Source: Psychroserpens burtonensis DSM 12212 (lineage in GTDB: Bacteria; Bacteroidota; Bacteroidia; Flavobacteriales; Flavobacteriaceae). From it: 64,000 bases of DNA. The stretch lies in assembly GCF_000425305.1 (NCBI RefSeq), contig NZ_AUDE01000009.1, positions 124,001 through 188,000 on the forward strand, in the 5' to 3' direction. A program made the translations under genes and the position numbers. The notes under the pieces are model-generated. The model worked only from the letters and a program-made list of their open reading frames with translations. It ran no database searches and had not been told where the DNA came from. How positions within the stretch are numbered: position 1 is the stretch's first letter; the number at the start of each line of letters is the position of its first letter. Shown in pieces: positions 19,162 to 27,764 of the stretch.

Positions 19162-19200
19162 AAAAAAACTTAAATTAATGTACGTCAATTTAAGTTTTTT
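19161..19200 (-). terminator. Intrinsic terminator after ftsH
   Basis: AAAAAACTTAAATT (19163-19176) pairs perfectly with AATTTAAGTTTTTT (19187-19200) around a 10-base loop. On the minus strand it ends in a T run and separates ftsH from the LUD-cdsA-psd transcript. Confidence 0.8.
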
Positions 19201-19225
19201 ATAAGATATATTAATAACTATTGAT

Positions 19226-21262
19226 TTATTCTTCTTTCACTTGTTCGTCTACATCCTCTTCTTTCACCGTTTCTTTATCATCTTTTTCTTGATCTTTTTC
19301 AACAATTTCTTCTTCTGTTTTATTAGATTGCAACAGACGTTGGTCTATTTGCTTTTGAAAAGGTCGATCTCCAAATATTTTTTCGAGATTATCTTTAAAA
19401 ATAACTTCTTTTTCAAGTAGAACTGCGGCAAGCTCAGTAAGCTTATCTTTATTGTTTTCTAACAATACAATAGCACGTTGATATTGCTTCTCTATAATAT
19501 CTGAAATTTCTTTATCTATGAGTTCTGCTGTGCGTTCACTATACGGTTTTGTAAATCCAGCCTCTTGACCCGAAGAATCGTAATAAGTAATATTACCCAC
19601 CTTCTCACTAAGACCATAAATAGTAACCATAGCTCTAGCTTGCTTTGTCACTTTTTCTAAATCACTAAGTGCACCCGTAGATATTTTATCAAAAATAACT
19701 TTCTCTGCAGCACGTCCTCCTAAAGCAGCACACATTTCGTCTAGCATTTGTTCGGGTCTTACAATTAGACGCTCTTCTGGTAAGTACCAAGCGGCACCTA
19801 ATGACTGTCCACGAGGTACAATAGTTACTTTTACTAAAGGTGCAGCGTGTTCTAGCATCCAACTTACAGTTGCGTGTCCAGCTTCATGAAAAGCAATTGC
19901 TTTTTTCTCTTCAATAGTAACAATTTTATTCTTTTTTTCAAGACCACCTACAATGCGATCAACCGCATCTAAGAAATCTTGTTTATCAACCGCTTTTTTG
20001 CCATTTCTAGCAGCAATTAATGCAGCTTCGTTACACACGTTCGCAATATCTGCTCCAGAGAATCCTGGCGTTTGTTTTGCTAAGAAATCAATATCTAATT
20101 TTTCAGCTTGTTTGATGGGTCTTAAGTGAACTTCAAAGATTTCTTTACGTTCTCTCACGTCTGGAAGATCTACAAAAATTTGTCTATCAAAACGTCCAGC
20201 GCGCATTAGTGCTTTATCTAAAACATCTGCTCTGTTAGTTGCAGCGAGTACAATAACGTTTGTATTAGTTCCAAAACCATCCATTTCTGTTAGAAGTTGG
20301 TTAAGTGTGTTTTCACGTTCATCATTAGAACCTGAGAAATTACTCTTACCACGAGCTCTACCAATAGCGTCTATTTCATCAATAAAAATGATAGCTGGTG
20401 ATTTTTCTTTGGCTTGCTTGAATAAATCTCTTACACGAGATGCTCCGACACCCACAAACATTTCGACAAAATCTGAACCAGATAATGAAAAGAAAGGTAC
20501 TTTCGCTTCTCCAGCAACTGCTTTTGCTAATAAGGTTTTACCTGTTCCAGGTTGACCTACTAATAGTGCTCCCTTTGGTATTTTACCACCAAGAGAGGTG
20601 TATTTCTCCGGATTTTTAAGAAAATCTACAATTTCTTGTACTTCTTCTTTAGCGCCCTCTAAGCCTGCTACATCTTTAAATGATGTTTTTACGTCAGTTT
20701 TCTCATCAAATAATTTGGCTTTAGATTTTCCTATGTTGAAAATTTGTCCACCAGCGCCTCCGCCACCACCACTAGACATACGCCTCATGATAAAGATCCA
20801 AACACCTATTATTAGGATGAAAGGTAATAATGAAAACAAAAGATTTCCAAAGACATTCTCCTCAGATTTAAACTCTACAGGAACATTTATATTTGGGTTT
20901 TCTATTTTGGTAGCATTGATTTGTTCTTCAAATAATTTTAAATCACCAAACTCAAAGGTATAATTTGGTAACGGTGTCACTTGAGGTAAAATACTTGAAG
21001 GTTTTGACGCCTTATGGACTTCTTTGTCTTGTGCATCTTTAGTCAAGTAAACACGTGCTTCGCGTTTATTAACGATATCAACCCTGTCAACATCGCCTTG
21101 CTCCATAAAACTAAAAAACTCTGATGGGTTTATTTTTTTGCCTCCAGAGCCACTCATACCCGAAAATATCTGTATTCCTAAAAACACTGCTATTACGATA
21201 CCGTAAATCCACCAAGAATTAAACTTTGGTTTTTTACTTAAATTTTTATTGTCTTTTGCCAT
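19226..21262 (-). CDS. ftsH: ATP-dependent membrane zinc protease FtsH
   Basis: 678 residues. Two membrane segments (about 19-36 and 139-160) flank a periplasmic domain. The AAA module has Walker A GQPGTGKT (236-243), Walker B IIFIDEIDAIG and the FVGVGASRVRDLF pore loop. The zinc protease motif HEAGH is at 459-463. The charged C-terminal tail is rich in E, D and K. FtsH degrades membrane and short-lived regulatory proteins as a hexamer. It follows rsfS by 35 bases, probably in one transcript, and is closed by a terminator. Confidence 0.97.
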   Translation of the reverse strand: MAKDNKNLSKKPKFNSWWIYGIVIAVFLGIQIFSGMSGSGGKKINPSEFFSFMEQGDVDRVDIVNKREARVYLTKDAQDKEVHKASKPSSILPQVTPLPNYTFEFGDLKLFEEQINATKIENPNINVPVEFKSEENVFGNLLFSLLPFILIIGVWIFIMRRMSSGGGGGAGGQIFNIGKSKAKLFDEKTDVKTSFKDVAGLEGAKEEVQEIVDFLKNPEKYTSLGGKIPKGALLVGQPGTGKTLLAKAVAGEAKVPFFSLSGSDFVEMFVGVGASRVRDLFKQAKEKSPAIIFIDEIDAIGRARGKSNFSGSNDERENTLNQLLTEMDGFGTNTNVIVLAATNRADVLDKALMRAGRFDRQIFVDLPDVRERKEIFEVHLRPIKQAEKLDIDFLAKQTPGFSGADIANVCNEAALIAARNGKKAVDKQDFLDAVDRIVGGLEKKNKIVTIEEKKAIAFHEAGHATVSWMLEHAAPLVKVTIVPRGQSLGAAWYLPEERLIVRPEQMLDEMCAALGGRAAEKVIFDKISTGALSDLEKVTKQARAMVTIYGLSEKVGNITYYDSSGQEAGFTKPYSERTAELIDKEISDIIEKQYQRAIVLLENNKDKLTELAAVLLEKEVIFKDNLEKIFGDRPFQKQIDQRLLQSNKTEEEIVEKDQEKDDKETVKEEDVDEQVKEE

Positions 21263-21297
21263 CTATATAGTACCGTAAATTCGGTTTTTTTTAATGT

Positions 21298-21669
21298 TTA
21301 GTAACTCGTTTCTACTTGTGTCGTTTTTGCATCTCCCCAAAGACTTTCAATATCATAGTACTCTCTAATATGTTTTTGAAAGACGTGAACAACGACATTA
21401 ACATAGTCCATTAAGACCCATTCTGCATTATCGCTTCCTTCTACGTGCCATGGATTGTCTCTATGTTCTTTACTTACCTTTTTTTGTATGGAATTTACAA
21501 TTGCATTAACCTGCGTGTTAGAAGTACCTTCACAGATAATAAAGTAATCACAAACTGTATTCTCAAGTTCTCTAAGATCTAAAATTATAATTTCTTTTCC
21601 TTTTACATCTTCAATACCAGCAATAACTGTACTTATAAGTTGATCTGGACTCGTATTTTTTTGCGTCAT
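21298..21669 (-). CDS. rsfS: Ribosome silencing factor
   Basis: 123 residues. IEDVKGKEIIILDLRELENTVCDYFIICEGTSNTQV and the GSDNAEWVLMDYVNVVVHVFQ segment with a YDIESLWGDA end are the RsfS/DUF143 signature. It binds L14 on the 50S subunit and blocks subunit joining when nutrients are short. It is the first gene of an rsfS-ftsH unit, with a -7 box 21 bases upstream, divergent from birA. Confidence 0.93.
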   Translation of the reverse strand: MTQKNTSPDQLISTVIAGIEDVKGKEIIILDLRELENTVCDYFIICEGTSNTQVNAIVNSIQKKVSKEHRDNPWHVEGSDNAEWVLMDYVNVVVHVFQKHIREYYDIESLWGDAKTTQVETSY

Positions 21670-21689
21670 TAAATTGATTTAATTTTGTG

Positions 21690-21697
21690 CAAAGTTA
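21690..21697 (-). promoter_or_regulatory. -7 box for rsfS-ftsH
   Basis: The minus strand reads TAACTTTG, matching TANNTTTG, 21 bases before the rsfS ATG. No clear -33 TTG is visible. Confidence 0.45.
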
Positions 21698-21765
21698 TTA
21701 TTTTTTTGGTTCTTATAAACGGATATTTATCATAAGAAATTTATAATTTTTTTTAGCACATTACT

Positions 21766-22497
21766 ATGCACATAATCAAACTTAATGCCATCGACTCTAC
21801 GAGTACATTTTTAAGACAACTAAGTGGTGAAAAAAAATTGGAAAATTACACTGTTGTTGTTGCAGAATCCCAATCAAAAGGACGTGGTCAAATGGGAACT
21901 TCGTGGAGTTCTAATCCAGGTAAAAACCTCATGGCTAGTGTCTTTGTAGATGTTTCTTTCTTGGCGATACACTATAGTTTTTGGATTAGTATGGTAACAT
22001 CATTGGCGATATCAAAGACATTAAAAGAGCTTTATATTAGTAATGTAAAAGTAAAATGGCCAAACGACATTTTGGCAGACCAAAAGAAAATTTCAGGTAT
22101 TTTAATTGAAAATGTCATAAAGAATAATCGCCTTCAAGCTTGCATTATTGGTTTTGGTCTTAATGTTAACCAGGGGTGTTTTGATAATTTACCATTGGCG
22201 ACATCGATGCAAATGGTTTCTAGGAAAACATATAACCTTGATGCGATCCTTAAAAAAGTCATAGACAACTTACAAATTTATATGACCCAATTGAAAGACG
22301 GTGATTTTACTAATATCAAAGACCTTTATGAAATTGAACTATTTAGAAAAGAAAAACCTTCTACATTTGAGGATGCAGAAGGCTCTTTGTTTTCTGGTTT
22401 CATAAAAGGGGTTTCAAAGTCTGGGCATCTTCAAGTTTTAATAGAAGATGGTGTTATTAAAGAATTTGAACTTAAAGAAGTAACACTTCTTTATTAG
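21766..22497 (+). CDS. birA: Biotin--[acetyl-CoA-carboxylase] ligase
   Basis: 243 residues: catalytic domain plus a short C-terminal domain. The N-terminal DNA-binding domain of the bifunctional BirA is missing, so it should only attach biotin and not act as a repressor. The ATP/biotin loop is SKGRGQMGTSW (about 38-48), followed by KVKWPNDILADQKKISGILIE. It attaches biotin to carboxylase carrier subunits. It is divergent from rsfS and its stop overlaps the convergent SRPBCC gene by 4 bases. Confidence 0.92.
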   Translation: MHIIKLNAIDSTSTFLRQLSGEKKLENYTVVVAESQSKGRGQMGTSWSSNPGKNLMASVFVDVSFLAIHYSFWISMVTSLAISKTLKELYISNVKVKWPNDILADQKKISGILIENVIKNNRLQACIIGFGLNVNQGCFDNLPLATSMQMVSRKTYNLDAILKKVIDNLQIYMTQLKDGDFTNIKDLYEIELFRKEKPSTFEDAEGSLFSGFIKGVSKSGHLQVLIEDGVIKEFELKEVTLLY

Positions 22498-22889
22498 ATT
22501 TGCTTAGGCATATTGGTCGCTAAAGTTTCAATAAACTTGGTGATTGGACCTTTAATCATCATCGCCATCATTGCATTGAATTCCCCTTCAAAAATTAATT
22601 CTACGACACTTTGTTCAGGTTTAGGTTCTACTATATTTGCTGTTAGTGAAAAGTCTAATTTTCCACCAGCAGCTCCTAAAACTATTTTGTTTGGCGCTAT
22701 AGCTTCTTTCTTTTTAAGTACTATTTCAGGCATTCCTTTTAAGGCAAATAAAAACTTATCAGTATCAAGAACTTCAAATTTACTAATATTTTCGGGCATT
22801 AATTTTTCGAAGTTTTTGACATCCGAGAGAAAGTCAAACGTATCTTGAGCTGATTTATTTATAGTTATTTTTGGTGATTCTAATTTCAT
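22494..22889 (-). CDS. SRPBCC (START/polyketide-cyclase fold) protein
   Basis: 131 residues. INKSAQDTFDFLSDVKNFEKLMPENISKFEV and the long C-terminal helix MMAMMIKGPITKFIETLATNMPKQI fit the SRPBCC helix-grip fold, which binds hydrophobic ligands. No specific function can be given. It follows pyrE by 32 bases on the same strand and is probably cotranscribed with it; the 3' ends of this gene and birA overlap convergently. Confidence 0.78.
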   Translation of the reverse strand: MKLESPKITINKSAQDTFDFLSDVKNFEKLMPENISKFEVLDTDKFLFALKGMPEIVLKKKEAIAPNKIVLGAAGGKLDFSLTANIVEPKPEQSVVELIFEGEFNAMMAMMIKGPITKFIETLATNMPKQI

Positions 22890-22921
22890 AGGTGTAAGAT
22901 TATAATTTTATAGAGCTATAA

Positions 22922-23566
22922 TCAAATAGCATTCCATTCACTTGGATTCGCATTCCAAAGGGCCAAAACTTCTTGTTCTTTAGTGGTTATATATTTGGTG
23001 TCAAGTGCTTGTTCTAATAGGTTTTCGTAATTGCTTAACGTATAAAGATCTACATTTGCCGTTTCAAAATTACTCTTGGAGATATCGAACCCATAAGAAA
23101 AGATAGCGACCATACCTTTAACATTAACATTTGCTTTTTTAAGCGCTTTTACAGCGTTAAGACTACTTTTTCCAGTACTTATTAAATCTTCAACGACAAC
23201 TACATTTTGTCCAGCCTCTATAAAACCTTCAATTTGGTTTTGGCGACCATGAGATTTTGCTTCTGGTCTTACATAAATAAACGGAAGTCCTAAATATTCA
23301 GCAACCAACATTCCAATTCCTATAGCGCCAGTTGCAACACCAGCAATAACATCTACTTTTCCGTAGTGAGATTCAATATGTTTCGCCATAGTTTCGCGAA
23401 TATAATTTCTAATTGGTGGAAATGAGAGTACAATTCTGTTATCACAATAGATTGGTGATTTCCATCCTGATGCCCATATAAATGGCTCGCTAGGTTGCAA
23501 TTTTATAGCATTAATTTGCAATAAAACTTCAGCGGTTTGTTTGGCAGTTTCTTTGTCAAAAGTCAT
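22922..23566 (-). CDS. pyrE: Orotate phosphoribosyltransferase
   Basis: 214 residues. It converts orotate and PRPP to orotidine monophosphate in pyrimidine synthesis. The PRPP-binding motif is VVVVEDLISTGKSSLNAV (about 122-139); FIWASGWKSPIYCDNR and DVIAGVATGAIGIGMLVAE are further family marks. An inverted repeat AGTGTA/TACACT directly abuts the ATG on the 5' side and could affect initiation. It is divergent from the NUDIX gene. Confidence 0.95.
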   Translation of the reverse strand: MTFDKETAKQTAEVLLQINAIKLQPSEPFIWASGWKSPIYCDNRIVLSFPPIRNYIRETMAKHIESHYGKVDVIAGVATGAIGIGMLVAEYLGLPFIYVRPEAKSHGRQNQIEGFIEAGQNVVVVEDLISTGKSSLNAVKALKKANVNVKGMVAIFSYGFDISKSNFETANVDLYTLSNYENLLEQALDTKYITTKEQEVLALWNANPSEWNAI

Positions 23567-23582
23567 AGTGTAAAACTACACT
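23567..23582 (-). promoter_or_regulatory. Hairpin abutting the pyrE start codon
   Basis: On the minus strand AGTGTA, a 4-base loop and TACACT end exactly at the base before the ATG. Folding in the mRNA would place a stem in the ribosome-binding region. A run of A lies just upstream. Confidence 0.4.
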
Positions 23583-23665
23583 TTTTTTAATAAAAATAAT
23601 TTTAAAATAGGCATCATCTCTATAAAAATGATATTTTTACTTTTTAAACGCTACACTTATAATTT

Positions 23666-24247
23666 ATGTATTACATATTCGTAAATGATAAACCTATTAT
23701 CTTAACCACTAAGGTAGAAAAGGAGGATGGTTTTAAAAACTTCCTATTGTCGAAGGTAAATATAGGCAAGGTTATAAAGAAGCTAAATTCTTCAGCTCTA
23801 AAAGAGGTTAGACTTATTGGTAAAAATGAAGATAAACTCATTAAAAAGTTTCTAAAACTGCTACCAAATGTTGTAGCAGGCGGAGGAAAAGTCTATAATG
23901 AAAAAGGAGAGGTTCTTTTTATTTATAGAAATGATAAATGGGATTTGCCTAAGGGTAAAGCAGAGAAAAATGAAAGTATTGAAGAAACTTCAATGCGAGA
24001 AGTAGAGGAGGAGACAGGCGTAAAAGGCCTTGAAGTCGTAAAACCATTAGACACGACTTATCATATTTTTAAACGTAACGGGAAACATAAAATCAAAGTA
24101 ACTTATTGGTTTGAAATGAAAACGTTATTTAAAGGACCATTATTCCCTCAAGAAAAAGAGGGCATTACAAAAGTAGAGTGGCTTTCAATAGAAGAAAGTC
24201 AAAAGGCGTTGGGAAATAGTTATGCTAATATTAGAAGATTGGTTTAA
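23666..24247 (+). CDS. NUDIX hydrolase with N-terminal extension
   Basis: 193 residues. A Nudix box runs from Gly97 (GKAEKNESIEET, then REVEEETG) and fits the GX5EX7REUXEEXGU pattern, so it should cleave nucleoside diphosphate-X compounds. The first 65 residues form an additional small domain (MYYIFVNDKPIILTTK and following). Substrate unknown. It is a single gene, divergent from pyrE and convergent with the amidohydrolase-like gene. Confidence 0.88.
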   Translation: MYYIFVNDKPIILTTKVEKEDGFKNFLLSKVNIGKVIKKLNSSALKEVRLIGKNEDKLIKKFLKLLPNVVAGGGKVYNEKGEVLFIYRNDKWDLPKGKAEKNESIEETSMREVEEETGVKGLEVVKPLDTTYHIFKRNGKHKIKVTYWFEMKTLFKGPLFPQEKEGITKVEWLSIEESQKALGNSYANIRRLV

Positions 24248-24256
24248 GGTATTTGA

Positions 24257-24937
24257 TTAAATAATCTCCTTTATTGCGGCTAACACCCTGTCTTTTATAA
24301 GTAAGTTCATTTGGTTGTCTTTTGAGTATTTTTGATTTATTTCTATTTCTATACCTGTGTAATTCATTTTAAATTGACGTCTTAAATAGGTAGTAAAACC
24401 GTCAGATTTTCCTAAGTACGGATAATTAAACCTCACCTTTAAATTATGGTTTTTAGCTTTAATTTTAGCTTTTAAGAGTGCTGCAAACAGCTTCTCTGAT
24501 GGTTTTCTAGGGTCGTACAGTAAACCAATGTCACACTCTCGCTTTGTGTTTTTAAGGCTTGGTGTGAAGGAATGTATAGAAAGATGCAATACAGTGTCGT
24601 CTTTAGATATAAAGTTTGATATTATTGACGACACCTCATTTCGATAGGGATGGTAATAGGTTGAGGTAATTTGATTCTTCTGAATTACGCTTAATTTATT
24701 GCTATATTCTGAAAATAGCTGACTATGATGAAGCGATCGATTTAGTTCAATTAACAAACGGCTTGTTGTACTCGCTTTTGAATAATCAGAAAGAGATTTT
24801 AAATAGTCAAAAGTATCGAGAGCACCCAAGTCAAAACCTCTATGAGTCTCTAAGACCTCTTGGTTTTCTTGAAATAAATAAACATATTCATTTGGGATTT
24901 TATTTCCACCATGTTCACAAGTGAGGATTAGTTTCAA
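24257..24937 (-). CDS. N-formylglutamate amidohydrolase-like protein
   Basis: 226 residues from the chosen TTG start. The N-terminal LILTCEHGGNKIP and HRGFDLGALD, the central LIELNRSLHH and HLSIHSFTP, and IGLLYDPRKPSEK fit the N-formylglutamate amidohydrolase family, metal-dependent enzymes that cut N-acyl amide bonds. The TTG overlaps the stop of the upstream gene (TTGA), giving the standard MKLILTCEHGG start; an ATG 30 bases earlier (24967) lies inside the upstream gene and would add 10 atypical residues. As the third gene of the amidoligase cassette it may trim or release the product rather than degrade histidine; this is inferred. Confidence 0.82.
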   Translation of the reverse strand: MKLILTCEHGGNKIPNEYVYLFQENQEVLETHRGFDLGALDTFDYLKSLSDYSKASTTSRLLIELNRSLHHSQLFSEYSNKLSVIQKNQITSTYYHPYRNEVSSIISNFISKDDTVLHLSIHSFTPSLKNTKRECDIGLLYDPRKPSEKLFAALLKAKIKAKNHNLKVRFNYPYLGKSDGFTTYLRRQFKMNYTGIEIEINQKYSKDNQMNLLIKDRVLAAIKEII

Positions 24938-26160
24938 TTGACAAACAATTGATTCATTTCTAAACATTCAGCAAGATCAGAATACACTTGTTTGACTTTT
25001 GCTTCTGAAGTGTCATTTCCAATAGCTTTCAATATTCTAGAAGACAAAGATCCTTCAGTTAAGATGATTTCAATTGTCTTTTGATTTTCCGAAGATAGTT
25101 TTGGTTTAACCCAGTTATACATATGTTGCCAAACATCTTGCATTGTTGAAATTTCTTTTATTCCGAAAATTGATAAATAGTCAAAATTGACAACTCTTGC
25201 GAGTTCTCCGTACTTTATTCCGTCATTTAAGATGTCAAATAATTCTTGCTTTGTCCATTTCTTCTGTGCCTGTAGTGTACATAACTCTTTGTTGACTAAG
25301 GCTTTTAAAACTTCAATAATTAAGATGCAGATTGCAACATCAGCTTTGGGACATTCCTGAATGTCCACAAGACGAATTTCTATAGTATTTCTATCAAAAC
25401 GTGCAATAGCACCTCTAGAATTTAAAAAGTGATGATCTAAAATATTTTTGGTATCAAAAGGTTTGATTGCTCTTTTTATAGGATCAAAAATGGTTGCGTA
25501 ATAATCGACTTTATTAAAAACACGTTCAGGAATTACTAATCCTGTCATTTCGGGAATCTCTTTCTGATTCGTTTTATAAAATTCCAAACGGGAATCCATA
25601 ATACCAGTAAGATTACCTTCCAAAATTGGAGAACTTGCACATAATCCAGGGATTAATGGTAAAATAACTCTTACGGCAGCATGGAGTTTTTCAAATTCTT
25701 TGTCGTCATAAAAGGGTAGGTTGATATGAGTACTTTGTACGTTACTCCAACCATGGCCTTTACAATCAAAAATTCTATTATAGAGTTCATAAACTTCACT
25801 GTAACTGTGTTTCCATAGTTCTGTGTCGTTCGATGGGTTCATTAATGGATGGGAGGCAGTCGGCAATAATTTTGCATCAACTGATTTTAATAATTGATTT
25901 ATTTCTAAAATATTTTTATGAAACTTCTCAGATAATGACTCTAAATCTGTTGTTGGACCATTTGTTTTAAGTTCCACGACATGAGCGACTAATTCATTAC
26001 TCCAAGCAATAGCGCCATTGTCTATATCTGACGTTAGTTTACCGTTTTTTAAGGTTAATAACTGATCAACTAGTGGTGCAACTTTGAATGTTGACGTGTT
26101 GATAAGCATGTATTCTAGTTCAATACCAAAAACTTCGAATAGGTGATATCTTTTACTCAT
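24934..26160 (-). CDS. GCS2-family carboxylate-amine ligase
   Basis: 408 residues of the glutamate-cysteine ligase 2 (YbdK-like) family. The ATP/metal-binding strand appears as FGIELEYMLIN (about 10-20), with VELKTNGP, the STHINLPF motif and IARFDRNTIEIRLVDIQECPKADVA further on. Members join a carboxylate, often glutamate, to an amine using ATP. It starts 2 bases after the ATP-grasp gene and overlaps the amidohydrolase start. With two ligases in one transcript, a small amide-linked product rather than glutathione is likely; the substrates are unknown. Confidence 0.87.
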   Translation of the reverse strand: MSKRYHLFEVFGIELEYMLINTSTFKVAPLVDQLLTLKNGKLTSDIDNGAIAWSNELVAHVVELKTNGPTTDLESLSEKFHKNILEINQLLKSVDAKLLPTASHPLMNPSNDTELWKHSYSEVYELYNRIFDCKGHGWSNVQSTHINLPFYDDKEFEKLHAAVRVILPLIPGLCASSPILEGNLTGIMDSRLEFYKTNQKEIPEMTGLVIPERVFNKVDYYATIFDPIKRAIKPFDTKNILDHHFLNSRGAIARFDRNTIEIRLVDIQECPKADVAICILIIEVLKALVNKELCTLQAQKKWTKQELFDILNDGIKYGELARVVNFDYLSIFGIKEISTMQDVWQHMYNWVKPKLSSENQKTIEIILTEGSLSSRILKAIGNDTSEAKVKQVYSDLAECLEMNQLFVN

Positions 26161-26162
26161 GA

Positions 26163-27608
26163 TTATTCTAATCTAGATTTTAACGCTAACAATATAGTGG
26201 CGTAGATTTTATCTCCATAGTATAAATCCTCTACACCAAAATCAATGTTTGGATTGTCGTTTATTTCAATAACCATCGGGTGGTCATCTACGACTTTAAT
26301 ATCAATTCCATATAAGCCTTTACCTATTAGTTTAGCACTTTTTATTGCCATATCTAGAACTATTTTAGGAACCTCTTCAAGAGGTAAACAGTCTGCTTCG
26401 CCATCTTGGTCGTTCTTTTTTTTTGCATTCCAATTATAGATTTGCCAGTGGTCTTTTGCCATGTAATATTTGCAGGCGTAGAATGGTTCGTCATCAATTA
26501 TACCAATTCTCCAATCATAATCTGATGGACAGAATTCTTGTGCAATTATGAGGTCTGATTCTTTAAGCATTTCTGTAACTAAATGGTCATATTCTTCTTC
26601 TGTTTTAGCCTTTTTTACACCAAAAGAAAATGTGGAGTCTGGAGCTTTTAACACACAAGGTAAACCAACTATTTTTAGGACTTCGTCTTTATTGTCTTTA
26701 TGAATAATAATAGTTTTTGGTGTTGCAATATTTGCATTATTTAAAGCCTCGGCCATATAAACTTTATTGCAGCATTTTAAAATAGCATTTGGATAATCAA
26801 CAATAGCAATCCCTTCTTGTTGCGCTTTACGTGCAAAAGCATAGGTTTCATTATTTACTTCTGTGCTTTGACGAATAAATAAAGCATCAAAAGAGGATAG
26901 TCTTGATAAGTCTTTAGGATCAATAATTTCTGTATAAATATTCAATTTTTCAGCGATTTCTAAGAATTTTTTTAATCCTTTGGGATTACTTGGAGGTGCT
27001 GGATCATTGGGATTAACCAATATAGCTAAATCAAAGTCGTAGTTCGAAAGTTTTGGAGTATCGTAACGCTTCTTTCCAAAATACTGATTAGCGAAAATTT
27101 GTACGGTCTCAAAATGTTCTTGCGGGATCTCTGATTCTGAAATCGCCTTAATACTTTGTATCGTCCACTTTAGATTATGACTAAATTTCACTCTTAAAAA
27201 GGGAACTTGAAAATGTTTGTAAAACAAACTACTCAACTCCTTGTATTTTTGCGCTACATTTTGTCCAAAATAAATACTTAATGTAAACTCACGAGATTTT
27301 ATACTTTTTAAACTCTGCTGAATGACGTCATCAAATTCATCTGAGACTATACGAACCAATTTTAACGCTCGTAGATCCACAATGTTTTTTACAGTTGGTA
27401 TTGGTAAATGTTCTCTTGCTTCTGCTAAAAGAGACACATAATAGCCTTTAGATTGATAAGAGTAGTCCTTACATAGATTAAAAATTCTAGCTTTTTTTAG
27501 TTGCGAAAATTTAGGATTAGTAAGATACTCTTGTGAGGAAATTACGGTAATATTATCAATCAAAAAATTCCATTTTTCTGGTTGATTGACAACAATAAGT
27601 TTGTTCAT
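26163..27608 (-). CDS. RimK-family ATP-grasp ligase with RLAN N-terminal domain
   Basis: 481 residues. The N-terminal 190 residues match the RimK-like N-terminal (RLAN) domain. The ATP-grasp part (about 200-481) has CNKVYMAEALNNANIATPKTIII, the nucleotide-binding LKAPDSTFSFGVKKA and the magnesium-binding EIND with Glu448 and Asn450, ending near the C-terminus. It is expected to form an amide or peptide bond through an acyl-phosphate. It is the first gene of the cassette, with a good promoter upstream. The acceptor could be a small molecule or a protein; the sequence does not decide. Confidence 0.88.
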   Translation of the reverse strand: MNKLIVVNQPEKWNFLIDNITVISSQEYLTNPKFSQLKKARIFNLCKDYSYQSKGYYVSLLAEAREHLPIPTVKNIVDLRALKLVRIVSDEFDDVIQQSLKSIKSREFTLSIYFGQNVAQKYKELSSLFYKHFQVPFLRVKFSHNLKWTIQSIKAISESEIPQEHFETVQIFANQYFGKKRYDTPKLSNYDFDLAILVNPNDPAPPSNPKGLKKFLEIAEKLNIYTEIIDPKDLSRLSSFDALFIRQSTEVNNETYAFARKAQQEGIAIVDYPNAILKCCNKVYMAEALNNANIATPKTIIIHKDNKDEVLKIVGLPCVLKAPDSTFSFGVKKAKTEEEYDHLVTEMLKESDLIIAQEFCPSDYDWRIGIIDDEPFYACKYYMAKDHWQIYNWNAKKKNDQDGEADCLPLEEVPKIVLDMAIKSAKLIGKGLYGIDIKVVDDHPMVIEINDNPNIDFGVEDLYYGDKIYATILLALKSRLE

Positions 27609-27639
27609 GATTGACGCTTAAAATCGATATAATTTTAAA

Positions 27640-27672
27640 CAAATTTATATAAAATTATGTTTGCTTTTACAA
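27640..27672 (-). promoter_or_regulatory. Promoter of the amidoligase cassette
   Basis: On the minus strand TTG (27672-27670) and TAAATTTG (27647-27640) are separated by 22 bases, a good Bacteroidota -33/-7 pair. The ATG at 27608 lies 31 bases downstream of the -7 box. Confidence 0.6.
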
Positions 27673-27764
27673 AAGATAAAAAATAAATATTTGGAATTCA
27701 AATATTTAATAATCAGATATTTAAATATGTTTTTAGGTTAATAATAGTTGGTTTTTTAATTTTA

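Noticed and set aside
23583-23590. Plus-strand intrinsic terminator at the pyrE start
   Set aside because: The hairpin plus T run looks like one, but no plus-strand gene ends nearby; the stem is better explained as a structure at the pyrE start.
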